A stretch of 9,741 nucleotides of DNA from Clostridiales bacterium UBA8960 (GCA_003482695.1 DMYC01000094.1:1-9741); one strand, 5' to 3'; shown: positions 1 to 6,118, counted from the first letter of the stretch. Made by a program: numbers and translations. Notes: generated by a model from the letters alone, not told the origin.

Positions 1-327
1 GCGATTATCGCCATTAGCCAATCGCCTCGGAACAATATCGTGAAAAATACAACTGAACTCAACACCACACGTCTTGGACTACTCGTCACCGACAATGAAG
101 GACGCACCACAAAACCAGGCACTTTCGCCTCAGGAGACGTCGTCACAGGCGCAAAAACGGTGGTCGAAGCCATCGCCCATGCAAAAATCGTCGCCAACAC
201 CATGGACCAGTACTGCATGTCCATCCAAACATGCATGATCCAGTTTACGGAAAACTGCGAAGGCCCGGCTTGTGAAGAAAACGCATTTTTCGACTGCTTG
301 AGCAATTGGGAATTCGAGAACAACTGA
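1..327 (+). CDS. Glutamate synthase small-subunit-like NAD(P)H/FAD oxidoreductase, C-terminal fragment (5' end outside window)
   Basis: The open frame runs from base 1 to a TGA at 325-327, so this is the last 108 residues of a longer protein. An internal GTG at base 40 is not a credible start, because the sequence before it (AIIAISQSPRNNIV) continues the same domain. Fragment residues 39-68 (PGTFASGDVVTGAKTVVEAI and onward through AHAKIVANTM) match the FAD-binding GD motif and following helix of the GltD-like family, which passes electrons from NAD(P)H to a partner oxidoreductase such as the glutamate synthase large subunit or a homologue. After this the protein carries a tail of about 36 residues with five cysteines (fragment C72, C78, C86, C91, C99). 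The family is clear. Whether the enzyme makes glutamate or is an NfnB-like or other paralogue cannot be told from this fragment. It converges with the ANTAR gene, stop codon against stop codon. Confidence 0.85.
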   Translation, partial: AIIAISQSPRNNIVKNTTELNTTRLGLLVTDNEGRTTKPGTFASGDVVTGAKTVVEAIAHAKIVANTMDQYCMSIQTCMIQFTENCEGPACEENAFFDCLSNWEFENN

Positions 328-912
328 TTAAGTGAAATAGCCTTCATTTATCGCGCCATCGATCACTTGCTCACTTGCATAAACGCGCGATAAACCAGAG
401 TCTAAGATAAACTGCTCGAAAACACGTGACGCTTGCGATTCGCTCATGTTAAAACGGCTAATCAAGTGCCATTTGGCCACTTCAGTCATTCGGATATCGT
501 CCATCTCGTTCATGGATACGCCACCACCGGCAGCGAGTGAACGCGTGCGAATCGCCGTCGTTTCGAGCATCTTTATGAGTTGCTGAAACGGTTTGACAAC
601 AACGGGTTTTTTCACACAGATGACGCCGAGCTTAGAAAGGGCGTCATGGCTTTGATTAAACGTCGTTTCTCTCGCGATGAACATCACCATCGCCGTACTT
701 TTCATAGCGGCGTGTTTTGCGAGCCTATCGCCAAGTTCAGTGCGCATAGGCGCGTTGATCATGACGAGATCGAAAGGGTGCACTTCGACTAGATTTACGC
801 CATCGGAGTAATTATAAGCATTATAAATCTTATTGTATTTTGCGTTCATCAGGAGCTCTTTAATAAAACCTTCACTGGAATCTGTATTCGTGATCAGCAA
901 AATATCCTTCAA
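328..912 (-). CDS. ANTAR-domain transcription antiterminator with degenerate receiver (NitR-like)
   Basis: This is a 194-residue protein from the TTG start at 910-912. Residues 1-110 form a receiver-like domain (MKDILLITNT at the start, KKP at 101-103). The position after beta-3 that normally carries the phosphorylated Asp is Asn53 (sequence FDLVMINAP), and the acidic pair near the N-terminus is also lost. Residues 131-185 match the ANTAR RNA-binding domain (MDDIRMTEVAKWHLISRFNM, then SESQASRVFEQF). ANTAR proteins bind paired hexaloop hairpins in leader RNA and prevent termination. In clostridia a related gene, nitR, lies with glnA and gltAB, so the glutamate-synthase-like neighbour suggests a role in nitrogen control (inference). 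I chose the TTG because GGGGGGTGAT lies 3 nt upstream of it, placing the G run 7 nt from the start. The longer frame to ATG 973-975 would begin inside the -35 box. ATG 925-927 lacks a good ribosome site. Confidence 0.85.
   Translation of the reverse strand: MKDILLITNTDSSEGFIKELLMNAKYNKIYNAYNYSDGVNLVEVHPFDLVMINAPMRTELGDRLAKHAAMKSTAMVMFIARETTFNQSHDALSKLGVICVKKPVVVKPFQQLIKMLETTAIRTRSLAAGGGVSMNEMDDIRMTEVAKWHLISRFNMSESQASRVFEQFILDSGLSRVYASEQVIDGAINEGYFT
347..394. repeat. 10-bp inverted repeat enclosing a tandem 8-bp repeat, inside the 3' end of the ANTAR gene
   Basis: TTTATCGCGC (347-356) and its exact reverse complement GCGCGATAAA (385-394) surround a 28-nt spacer. That spacer contains TCACTTGC twice in tandem (363-370 and 371-378). 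The whole structure is coding sequence for the last residues of the ANTAR protein. There is no T-tract on either side, so it is not a standard intrinsic terminator, although it sits where two convergent transcripts meet. Confidence 0.5.
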
Positions 913-915
913 AGC

Positions 916-925
916 ATCACCCCCC
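916..925 (-). promoter_or_regulatory. Ribosome binding site deciding the TTG start of the ANTAR gene
   Basis: On the minus strand GGGGGGTGAT closely resembles the anti-16S sequence AGGAGGTGAT. The last G of the run is 7 nt before TTG 912-910. This site lies inside the longer reading frame, which argues that the longer frame is not what is translated. Confidence 0.7.
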
Positions 926-946
926 ATATTTTTAATTTTAACCCAT

Positions 947-975
947 ATTATATTTATAATTGCCATCAATGTCAA
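947..975 (-). promoter_or_regulatory. Perfect-consensus sigma-A promoter of the ANTAR gene
   Basis: Reading the minus strand, TTGACA (975-970) is followed by exactly 17 nt and TATAAT (952-947), so both hexamers match consensus 6/6. Transcription should begin near 940, giving a leader of about 28 nt to the TTG start. That leader is too short for an antitermination structure, so the ANTAR gene itself is probably transcribed constitutively at a high rate unless a repressor acts here. Confidence 0.85.
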
Positions 976-1003
976 GAAAAAGCAGATCCAAATGATCTGC
1001 TTT
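974..1003 (-). terminator. Rho-independent terminator of the AraC-family gene
   Basis: On the minus strand, two bases after the TAA stop at 1006-1008, AAAGCAGATC (1003-994) pairs perfectly with GATCTGCTTT (988-979) across a 5-nt loop. It is followed by the T-rich run TTCTT, which extends the Ts of the stem. On the plus strand the hairpin is followed only by TAATTATTT-like sequence, so any activity in that direction would be weak. The last TT of the run is also the start of the TTGACA box of the ANTAR promoter. Confidence 0.85.
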
Positions 1004-1005
1004 AA

Positions 1006-1893
1006 TTATTTCCCAATAAACGTTTTATGAGCGTCCACCGAATGTCGGTCGGATGCTTTTTTATGGCGCAATTGATACTGTTTTGGCGTGACATGGCAAA
1101 TCTGTTTAAAGAGCTTTATAAAATAGGAAATGCTCTCAAAACCTAAATCGTAAGCCACTTCGGATACGTTTTTCACGGCGAGATCCTCTTTTGCCTTATT
1201 GATTTTCAAGAGATTTTGGTACTCTTTTGGCGTCATTCCGGTCGTTTTCTTAAACTGATCGATTAAATTCGATGGAGACAAACTCAGGTGAAAAGCGATT
1301 TCCTTCACGGTTACAGAAGGGTTGTATAAATTCTCCTTAAAATAATGGACAGCGTAAGCGACGGGCTCTTTCTGCCTTTTGCTTTCAACAGGTAATTTGT
1401 AATCTTTTAAAAGTGTGTAGACCAGCTCCTGTGAATACAAGTCGAGTAAGAAGCCTTTGTTAAGGTCAGCGCTGCGGTAAGTCCGGTTGATTTTTTCAAA
1501 TTGCCCCTTCACTTCACTGGAGTAGCGTAGACGATCTATCAGGTGCTTGTTGACTTCAACGGGGGTGTCAAATTGATACTCAAGTTTATTGATGGTATCC
1601 TCAATCAGGCGATCGCTTATTTCGTAAACAATCGCAACAGTCGGCGTATTGATGTCCATATGCACCGTTGAATCGGGTGGTAAGATGATGAATTCATTTG
1701 GCCGATAGGTAAACTCGTTGCCGTCGTTTATTTTCACATGCTTGATGCCACTTTCGATCGTGCAGACACGCGTATACTGAAATGAGTTATACGCACCATT
1801 ATACGCAGAGGTAAAATCATAGTAGAGAATTTTCATATAATCCGTCTCAAAACCTAACGGCTTTTCATAGGGTTTACTGAGTTCTATAGCCAT
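1006..1893 (-). CDS. AraC-family transcriptional regulator, divergent from the tungstate/Moco operon
   Basis: This is a 295-residue protein. Residues 20-110 look like an AraC-type sensing domain (beta-rich, with FTYRPNEFIILPPDSTVHMD at 61-80). Residues 175-280 hold the two helix-turn-helix units of the DNA-binding domain: VTVKEIAFHLSLSPSNLIDQ at about 195-214, and VSEVAYDLGFESISYFIKLF at about 243-262, with the usual VTPKQY after it. The length is standard for the family. I chose ATG 1891-1893 because GAGG lies 6 nt upstream. An in-frame GTG four codons earlier (1903-1905) has its nearest purine run only 1 nt away. The gene ends in its own terminator and faces away from tupA across a shared control region. 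It may therefore control that operon, itself, or both (inference). The effector is unknown. I do not recognise it as a named regulator, and it is not ModE or TunR. Confidence 0.9.
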   Translation of the reverse strand: MAIELSKPYEKPLGFETDYMKILYYDFTSAYNGAYNSFQYTRVCTIESGIKHVKINDGNEFTYRPNEFIILPPDSTVHMDINTPTVAIVYEISDRLIEDTINKLEYQFDTPVEVNKHLIDRLRYSSEVKGQFEKINRTYRSADLNKGFLLDLYSQELVYTLLKDYKLPVESKRQKEPVAYAVHYFKENLYNPSVTVKEIAFHLSLSPSNLIDQFKKTTGMTPKEYQNLLKINKAKEDLAVKNVSEVAYDLGFESISYFIKLFKQICHVTPKQYQLRHKKASDRHSVDAHKTFIGK

Positions 1894-1926
1894 CGTTCGC
1901 CTCACAATCCTTATATTATGGTCACT

Positions 1927-1955
1927 ATTTTAACATAGTCGTGTTATTAATGCAA
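1927..1955 (-). promoter_or_regulatory. Probable promoter of the AraC-family gene
   Basis: On the minus strand TTGCAT (1955-1950, 3/6 to consensus) is followed by 17 nt and TAAAAT (1932-1927, 5/6). This predicts a start near 1920 and a leader of about 27 nt. The weak -35 fits a regulated promoter. It overlaps the left copy of the direct repeat described separately. Confidence 0.5.
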
Positions 1956-1979
1956 AAATTACAAATTTCTTGCGAAAAA
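1951..1979. repeat. Direct repeat TGC(A/G)AAAA with 20-bp period, candidate AraC-type operator
   Basis: TGCAAAAAT at 1951-1959 and TGCGAAAAA at 1971-1979 match at 7 of 9 positions and start exactly 20 bp apart. A further TGCG begins at 1981. AraC-family proteins commonly bind two direct half-sites about two helical turns apart, often next to a -35 box. The left copy overlaps the araC -35. The sites are A-rich, so chance similarity cannot be excluded. Confidence 0.4.
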
Positions 1980-2062
1980 ATGCGTTATATTTCCGAATTT
2001 TCAGTTAGTTTTACATGCGATAATCATGTATAATAATGATATCGGTGTTAAGAATTTGTAAT
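1958..2062. repeat. 10-bp inverted repeat flanking the tupA promoter
   Basis: ATTACAAATT at 1958-1967 and its exact reverse complement AATTTGTAAT at 2053-2062 lie about 95 bp apart, centre to centre, on either side of the tupA -10 box. Beyond the perfect core the outer flanks also share CTT with a one-base offset. This could be a pair of operator sites, but the repeat is AT-rich. Confidence 0.45.
2012..2034 (+). promoter_or_regulatory. Promoter of the tup-moe-moa operon with overlapping palindrome
   Basis: TATAAT at 2029-2034 is a perfect -10 box. No good -35 exists at 16-18 nt (TAGTTT at 17), and TTTACA at 2010-2015 is only 13 nt away, so the promoter looks activator-dependent or regulated. 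The palindrome TACATG (2012-2017), 7 nt, CATGTA (2025-2030) runs into the -10 box and is well placed as an operator. Predicted transcription start is near 2041, leaving a leader of about 64 nt before tupA, too short for a Moco riboswitch. Confidence 0.55.
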
Positions 2063-2104
2063 ACATACAGGTGTATAGACAGTTAAAATGACGGAGGTTA
2101 AAGG

Positions 2105-2926
2105 ATGACTCGAAAGTTAGGCATGACATTATTATTATGCGTACTCGTTATTGTAGGTGTGGCAATATTTTTTATAAGGGGACTTGGCGACACTCAAAAA
2201 CATATCGTGTTGGCCACGACTACAAGCACACAAGACAGTGGGCTATTAGATGCCATTTTACCGAAATTTGAAGCTGAATCAGGCATAGAGGTTAGAGTGG
2301 TGGCAGTTGGCACTGGTGCTGCGCTTAAGCTTGGACGCGATGGCGATGCGGATGTGTTGTTGGTGCATTCGAAGTCGGATGAGATGATTTTTGTACAGGA
2401 AGGTCATGGTTTAGAAAGATTCGACGTGATGTATAATGATTTCATCCTCGTTGGCCCTCTGAATAGCGAAGTAGTGAAGCAAAGTTCTTCGATTGAAGAA
2501 GCATTCAGTATAATTTCAAAAAACGCATATAAGTTTATATCCAGAGGCGATGACTCAGGCACACATAAGAAAGAGCTTCAACTTTGGTCAGAGCAACCTG
2601 TAGGCGATTGGTATATCTCTGCCGGAAAAGGCATGGGCGACGTGCTTCAGATGACAAATGAACTTCAAGGGTTTACGTTGACCGATAGAGCGACGTATTA
2701 TTCGATGAAGACACAGCTTGACCTTGAAATCGTCTTCGAAGGAGATGCCTCACTTTTAAATAATTATGGCGTAATCGCCGTAAATCCGAGTAAAAATGAC
2801 CTGATTAATCAAAGCGGCGCTGAAGCTTTTATCAAGTGGCTTCTTTCTGAGGAGACCCAGACGCTTATTGGAACGTTTGGCGTCGAGACGTATGGAAGCC
2901 CACTGTTTTTCCCAAATGCAAAATAA
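2105..2926 (+). CDS. tupA: Tungstate ABC transporter, substrate-binding protein TupA
   Basis: This is a 273-residue extracytoplasmic binding protein that captures tungstate and delivers it to TupBC. An N-terminal hydrophobic segment (residues 7-24) follows a short positive start. The mature domain begins with ATTTSTQDSGLL (37-48), whose TTTS at 38-41 is the oxyanion-binding signature of TupA rather than of ModA. It continues with VGTGAALKLGRDGDADVLLVHS (68-89, the middle of the domain) and RGDDSGTHKKE (147-157), both conserved in TupA. There is no proper lipobox: the only nearby cysteine (Cys12) is inside the hydrophobic stretch after LLL. The protein is therefore either anchored by an uncleaved helix or released by signal peptidase I. 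GGAGG (2093-2097) lies 7 nt before ATG. It is the first gene of the operon, and tungstate specificity is inferred from family resemblance. Confidence 0.93.
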   Translation: MTRKLGMTLLLCVLVIVGVAIFFIRGLGDTQKHIVLATTTSTQDSGLLDAILPKFEAESGIEVRVVAVGTGAALKLGRDGDADVLLVHSKSDEMIFVQEGHGLERFDVMYNDFILVGPLNSEVVKQSSSIEEAFSIISKNAYKFISRGDDSGTHKKELQLWSEQPVGDWYISAGKGMGDVLQMTNELQGFTLTDRATYYSMKTQLDLEIVFEGDASLLNNYGVIAVNPSKNDLINQSGAEAFIKWLLSEETQTLIGTFGVETYGSPLFFPNAK

Positions 2927-2931
2927 GAAGC

Positions 2932-2935
2932 GAGG
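2932..2935 (+). promoter_or_regulatory. Ribosome binding site for the TTG start of tupB
   Basis: GAGG is followed by 9 nt and TTG 2945-2947. An ATG at 2938-2940 is out of frame and reaches a stop quickly, so the TTG is the supported start. Confidence 0.6.
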
Positions 2936-2944
2936 TCATGCCAT

Positions 2945-3634
2945 TTGAATTTGTTTATAGAGAGTTTTAAAGGTGCGATAAAATTACTCATTGGATTTGA
3001 TACCGAAGTGTACGGCATTATTTTCCTGTCGATCGGGTTGTCATTGACATCGACGTTCCTATCGTCCCTCGTGGGCATTCCACTTGGCCTCGTATTGGGC
3101 ATAAAGGATTTTAAATTCAAGAAATCTTTTACGCGTTTGTTATACACTTTAATGAGTCTTCCACCAGTGGTCATCGGTTTGGTCGTTGCGATGATGCTTT
3201 CTAGAAATGGTCCATTTGGTCCCTTTGAACTTATATTTACACCTGCAGCCATGGTGATCGCCCAAACGGTTCTCATCACGCCGATCATAACGGGTATCGT
3301 GTTTAACCAGGCCAAAGACAATGGACAGTCCGTGCGGGAAATCGGCCTCACACTTGGTGCAAACCGCATTCAGCTTATTTGGCTCTTGATGAGGGAGCTT
3401 AAAATCACCCTGCTGATTGCGATAGTATCCGGTTTCGGCAGAGCGGTCTCAGAAGTTGGGGCTGTCATGATCGTCGGAGGCAATATCAAAGGACACACAC
3501 GCGTCATGACGACTTACATCGCGATGAACAACAGCATGGGAAATTATAACGCCGCTATCGCAATGGGCATCGTGCTACTGCTGATCGCCTTTTCAGTTAA
3601 TTCGGTGCTTTACAGATACATGGACGGAAAGTAG
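2945..3634 (+). CDS. tupB: Tungstate ABC transporter, permease TupB
   Basis: This 229-residue integral membrane protein forms the channel through which tungstate passes from TupA into the cytoplasm, probably as a homodimer with TupC. Hydrophobic segments are visible at about 24-52, 66-85, 100-120, 153-178 and 202-223. The cytoplasmic EAA-type coupling loop REIGLTLGANRIQLIWLL (131-148) contacts the ATPase. SLPPVVIGL (71-79) and GRAVSEVGAVMIVGGN (165-180) are conserved in TupB permeases. It starts at TTG, 18 nt after the tupA stop. The length matches the family. Confidence 0.92.
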   Translation: MNLFIESFKGAIKLLIGFDTEVYGIIFLSIGLSLTSTFLSSLVGIPLGLVLGIKDFKFKKSFTRLLYTLMSLPPVVIGLVVAMMLSRNGPFGPFELIFTPAAMVIAQTVLITPIITGIVFNQAKDNGQSVREIGLTLGANRIQLIWLLMRELKITLLIAIVSGFGRAVSEVGAVMIVGGNIKGHTRVMTTYIAMNNSMGNYNAAIAMGIVLLLIAFSVNSVLYRYMDGK

Positions 3635-3641
3635 GCCGCAT

Positions 3642-4349
3642 ATGAGAATAAGCGTATCGAAAATCGACAAATTTTATAGCCACAAATGCATTCTGAACCT
3701 AGATGCATTTGAAATTCAAAGTGGAACCATCATTGGACTTGTCGGTTCAAATGGTTCTGGCAAAACGACTTTGCTCAGGATTTTGGCTGGCATCGATTTG
3801 AAATATACCGGAGATGTCATTTACGATGGCACCTCCATCAGAAAAGATAGATCGCTGTTAAAAAGAATCACTTATTTAAGCCAAACGCCTTATATGATGC
3901 AAGCTTCCGTTTGGGAAAACATCGCATACCCCCTCAAGTTAAGAGGGGTTTCAGAGGTGGAGATAAAAAATCGGGTCGATGCGCTTGTCTCAGAATTGGG
4001 ACTAGAAGCACAAGCCCATCAAAATGCCACTCAGCTATCCGGTGGCGAAGCGCAAAAGACTGCGCTGGCGAGAGCGCTAGTATTTGAACCAAGTGTTCTG
4101 CTTCTCGACGAGCCGACGGCCAGCATAGACTCAGAAACGATTGAAACGATCGAAAACACCATAATAAGGCGCAACACCCTTCATGGCATGACTGCGATCA
4201 TGATCTCTCATAACAGACCACAAATAGAGAGACTTTGCGAGTGTGTCCTTGTCCTTCAAAATGGCAAGATGGAACAAAACAAAGTGCACAAGCTCAAAGT
4301 GCTTAAACCTGTAACGACACAAAAAGAGAGGGGCGTCACTTATGTATAA
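3642..4349 (+). CDS. tupC: Tungstate ABC transporter, ATP-binding protein TupC
   Basis: This 235-residue ATPase energises TupB. All nucleotide-binding motifs are intact: Walker A GSNGSGKT (35-42), Q-loop Gln81, signature LSGGE (132-136), Walker B VLLLDEP with Glu157, and the switch His190 (ISH). It lacks the C-terminal regulatory (TOBE/MOP) domain found in many ModC proteins and ends with a short basic tail (about 212-235). The start lies 7 nt after tupB with only a weak ribosome site (TAGG), so translation is probably coupled to tupB. Its end overlaps the next gene by 8 nt (ATGTATAA). Confidence 0.92.
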   Translation: MRISVSKIDKFYSHKCILNLDAFEIQSGTIIGLVGSNGSGKTTLLRILAGIDLKYTGDVIYDGTSIRKDRSLLKRITYLSQTPYMMQASVWENIAYPLKLRGVSEVEIKNRVDALVSELGLEAQAHQNATQLSGGEAQKTALARALVFEPSVLLLDEPTASIDSETIETIENTIIRRNTLHGMTAIMISHNRPQIERLCECVLVLQNGKMEQNKVHKLKVLKPVTTQKERGVTYV

Positions 4350-4839
4350 AGTTGGAATCATCACAGCAAGCGATAAAGGATCTAAAGGTGAACGGGAAGA
4401 TTTGAGCGGATTAGTCATCAAAGAGATGGTAACCGATGCGGGATATGAAGTCGTCAGCCTCAAAATTGTCCCAGATGAGCGTGAAGCGCTGTCGAATGAA
4501 ATGATTAGACTGGCCGATGTTGAGCGTGTGCACTTGATCCTCACAACAGGAGGCACAGGATTCAGCAAAAGAGATGTGACGCCTGAGGCGACGAAAGCCG
4601 TCGTAGAACGCGCTGCACCCGGCATCGCTGAAGCGATTCGATACAACAGCCTTCAAATCACACCGAAGGGGATGCTCTCGAGAGGGTATGCAGGCATTAG
4701 AGGTGAAACCATAATCGTTAATCTACCAGGTAGCCCGAAAGCGGTTCGTGAATCGCTTGAATATATATTAAAACCTTTGTATCACGGCATACAAATTCTC
4801 ATAGGCGATGACGCTGAATGTGCGACACCTAGTACCTAA
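4342..4839 (+). CDS. mogA: Molybdopterin adenylyltransferase, MogA/MoaB family
   Basis: This 165-residue cytoplasmic enzyme would adenylate molybdopterin (MPT + ATP to MPT-AMP), the step before metal insertion by MoeA. Visible motifs are ITASDKGSKGEREDLSG (7-23, with Asp11 and Asp20), the nucleotide and pterin loop TTGGTGFSKRDVTPEAT (68-84, Asp78), PGIAEAIR (93-100), and the C-terminal MLSRGYAGIRG with IVNLPGSPKAVRE (111-137). MogA and MoaB proteins are close homologues. The gene symbol is a best choice, and the assignment to the adenylyltransferase role rests on the family and on the adjacent moeA genes. GAGAGGGG lies 8 nt upstream of ATG, inside the end of tupC. Confidence 0.88.
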   Translation: MYKVGIITASDKGSKGEREDLSGLVIKEMVTDAGYEVVSLKIVPDEREALSNEMIRLADVERVHLILTTGGTGFSKRDVTPEATKAVVERAAPGIAEAIRYNSLQITPKGMLSRGYAGIRGETIIVNLPGSPKAVRESLEYILKPLYHGIQILIGDDAECATPST

Positions 4840-4841
4840 AT

Positions 4842-4846
4842 GGAGG
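4842..4846 (+). promoter_or_regulatory. Ribosome binding site for the GTG start of moeA
   Basis: GGAGG is followed by 6 nt and GTG 4853-4855, the only start codon at proper distance in this frame. It lies in the 13-nt gap after mogA. Confidence 0.75.
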
Positions 4847-4852
4847 TTTTAA

Positions 4853-6118
4853 GTGGATTTTTTTGACGTAATGACATTAGACGAAGCATTAAAATTAATC
4901 GACGATTCCGTTCCAGGTGGAATCGAACTTGAAACCGTTTTGCTTAATGAGGCTGTCGACCGAATCGTTGGCAAGCCCGTATATGCACCGATCGACTTAC
5001 CGGATTTCAATCGCTCCACTGTAGATGGATACGCTGTTGTGGCTGGGGATGTACAAGGCGCATCCGAAGGTATGCCAAGCATGATGAAGGTTGTGGGCGA
5101 ATCTGTAATGGGCAAGCAATCAAATCATGTCATACATACAGGTGAAGCTGTATATGTGCCTACAGGTGGTGAAGTACCCGAAGGTGCAGATGGCGTCGTC
5201 ATGATAGAATACTGTGAGCGATTGGATGCACAGACCATACTGGTAAAACACCCGATCCACCATGGTGAAAACATGACATTCATAGGCGATGACATGCGAA
5301 AAGGTGAACGTCTATATCGAGCTGGGAGGAAACTGTCTGCTTATGATGTTGGTCTTCTTGCAGGCCTTGGCGTCTCTGAATTAACGGTTTTTAGAAAACT
5401 GCGTGCAGCAGTCATTTCAACCGGTGATGAGATCATAGCTGTAGATGCGCCTTATTGCGCAGGTAAAATTCGCGACATCAATGGAAACGCACTTGTTGCA
5501 TCACTCATTAGGCAAGGCGTCACAGTTACAGGGCACGATTTGATTGGTGATGATTTCGAGGCGCTGAAACGCGCGTTTGATGAAGCGTTAAGCGTATCGG
5601 ATACGGTTATTTTTTCAGGAGGCAGTTCCGTTGGTGCTAAAGACTATACGATGAAAGTGATCATGAGTGACCAAAGCAGCGAGTTGCTTGTGCATGGTCT
5701 CGCCATTAAGCCAGGAAAACCAACCATAATTGGAAAAGTCGATGGCAAACTTATATTCGGCTTACCAGGTCATCCTTCTGCTGCACTACTTCTATACAAC
5801 CTTGTCGTTGTTCCTTATTTCAATGCACTTACCGGAAATCGTGATATGCCATTTTCTGTAACAGCGACACTTGAACGTCGAGTACACGGTGCACCAGGAC
5901 GTGATATGTTCGTTATGGTGTCTTTAAAATATGATAACGCTTTAAAAGGATATATCGCCTATCCGATTCATGCCAAATCGGGTATGATTTCGCTTCTTTC
6001 AAAAGCAGACGGGTATATAAGGCTATCAAGAGACGAGGAAGGTCTACTTGAAGGATCAAACGTAACCGTACATCTACTTAAAAACGCACATCAATTAGGA
6101 GAAGACACCTATGAATAA
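4853..6118 (+). CDS. moeA: Molybdopterin molybdenumtransferase (metal insertase) MoeA, standard length
   Basis: This 421-residue enzyme would insert molybdate or tungstate into adenylated molybdopterin. The domain order is the usual one: an N-terminal part with STVDGYAV (55-62, Asp58), the TGEAVYVPTGGEVPEGADGV region (96-115, Thr104), GDDMRKGE (145-152), the MogA-like domain with ISTGDE (188-193, Glu193), SGGSSVGAKDYT (255-266, Asp264) and IKPGKP (285-290) then GLPGHPSA (303-310), and a C-terminal domain to 421. Key acidic residues are retained. IRDINGN (206-212) replaces the more common D-S/T-N loop. It overlaps the second moeA by 8 nt (ATGAATAA), so the two are likely translated together. 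Which metal it prefers cannot be read from the sequence. Confidence 0.92.
   Translation: MDFFDVMTLDEALKLIDDSVPGGIELETVLLNEAVDRIVGKPVYAPIDLPDFNRSTVDGYAVVAGDVQGASEGMPSMMKVVGESVMGKQSNHVIHTGEAVYVPTGGEVPEGADGVVMIEYCERLDAQTILVKHPIHHGENMTFIGDDMRKGERLYRAGRKLSAYDVGLLAGLGVSELTVFRKLRAAVISTGDEIIAVDAPYCAGKIRDINGNALVASLIRQGVTVTGHDLIGDDFEALKRAFDEALSVSDTVIFSGGSSVGAKDYTMKVIMSDQSSELLVHGLAIKPGKPTIIGKVDGKLIFGLPGHPSAALLLYNLVVVPYFNALTGNRDMPFSVTATLERRVHGAPGRDMFVMVSLKYDNALKGYIAYPIHAKSGMISLLSKADGYIRLSRDEEGLLEGSNVTVHLLKNAHQLGEDTYE

Noticed and set aside
913..975. N-terminal extension of the ANTAR protein to ATG 973-975
   Set aside because: It would start inside the -35 box, upstream of the predicted transcription start. 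The strong ribosome site points to TTG 910-912.
833..1030. Plus-strand open frame of 65 codons over the ANTAR promoter and araC terminator
   Set aside because: It runs across a clear terminator and promoter on the other strand, has no ribosome site, and no family resemblance.
1983..1990. CGTTATAT resembling a ModE half-site
   Set aside because: No matching ATATAACG half follows at the expected distance, and no modE gene is present.
2061..2076. ATACA-N6-TGTAT hairpin with a six-base loop, reminiscent of ANTAR target RNA
   Set aside because: The loop TACAGG lacks the expected A at position 1 and G at position 4. There is no second hairpin or terminator, and the stem is only five weak pairs.
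2041..2104. Possible Moco riboswitch upstream of the operon
   Set aside because: The predicted leader is about 64 nt and has no long GC-rich stems. Moco riboswitches need well over 100 nt.
2809..3369. Minus-strand open frame of 186 codons across tupA/tupB
   Set aside because: It lies antisense to two well-conserved genes, and its protein shows no recognisable domain.
3930..3948. GC-rich hairpin CCCCTC-N7-GAGGGG inside tupC
   Set aside because: Six pairs with no T-tract, within an intact coding region between conserved motifs. Most likely chance.
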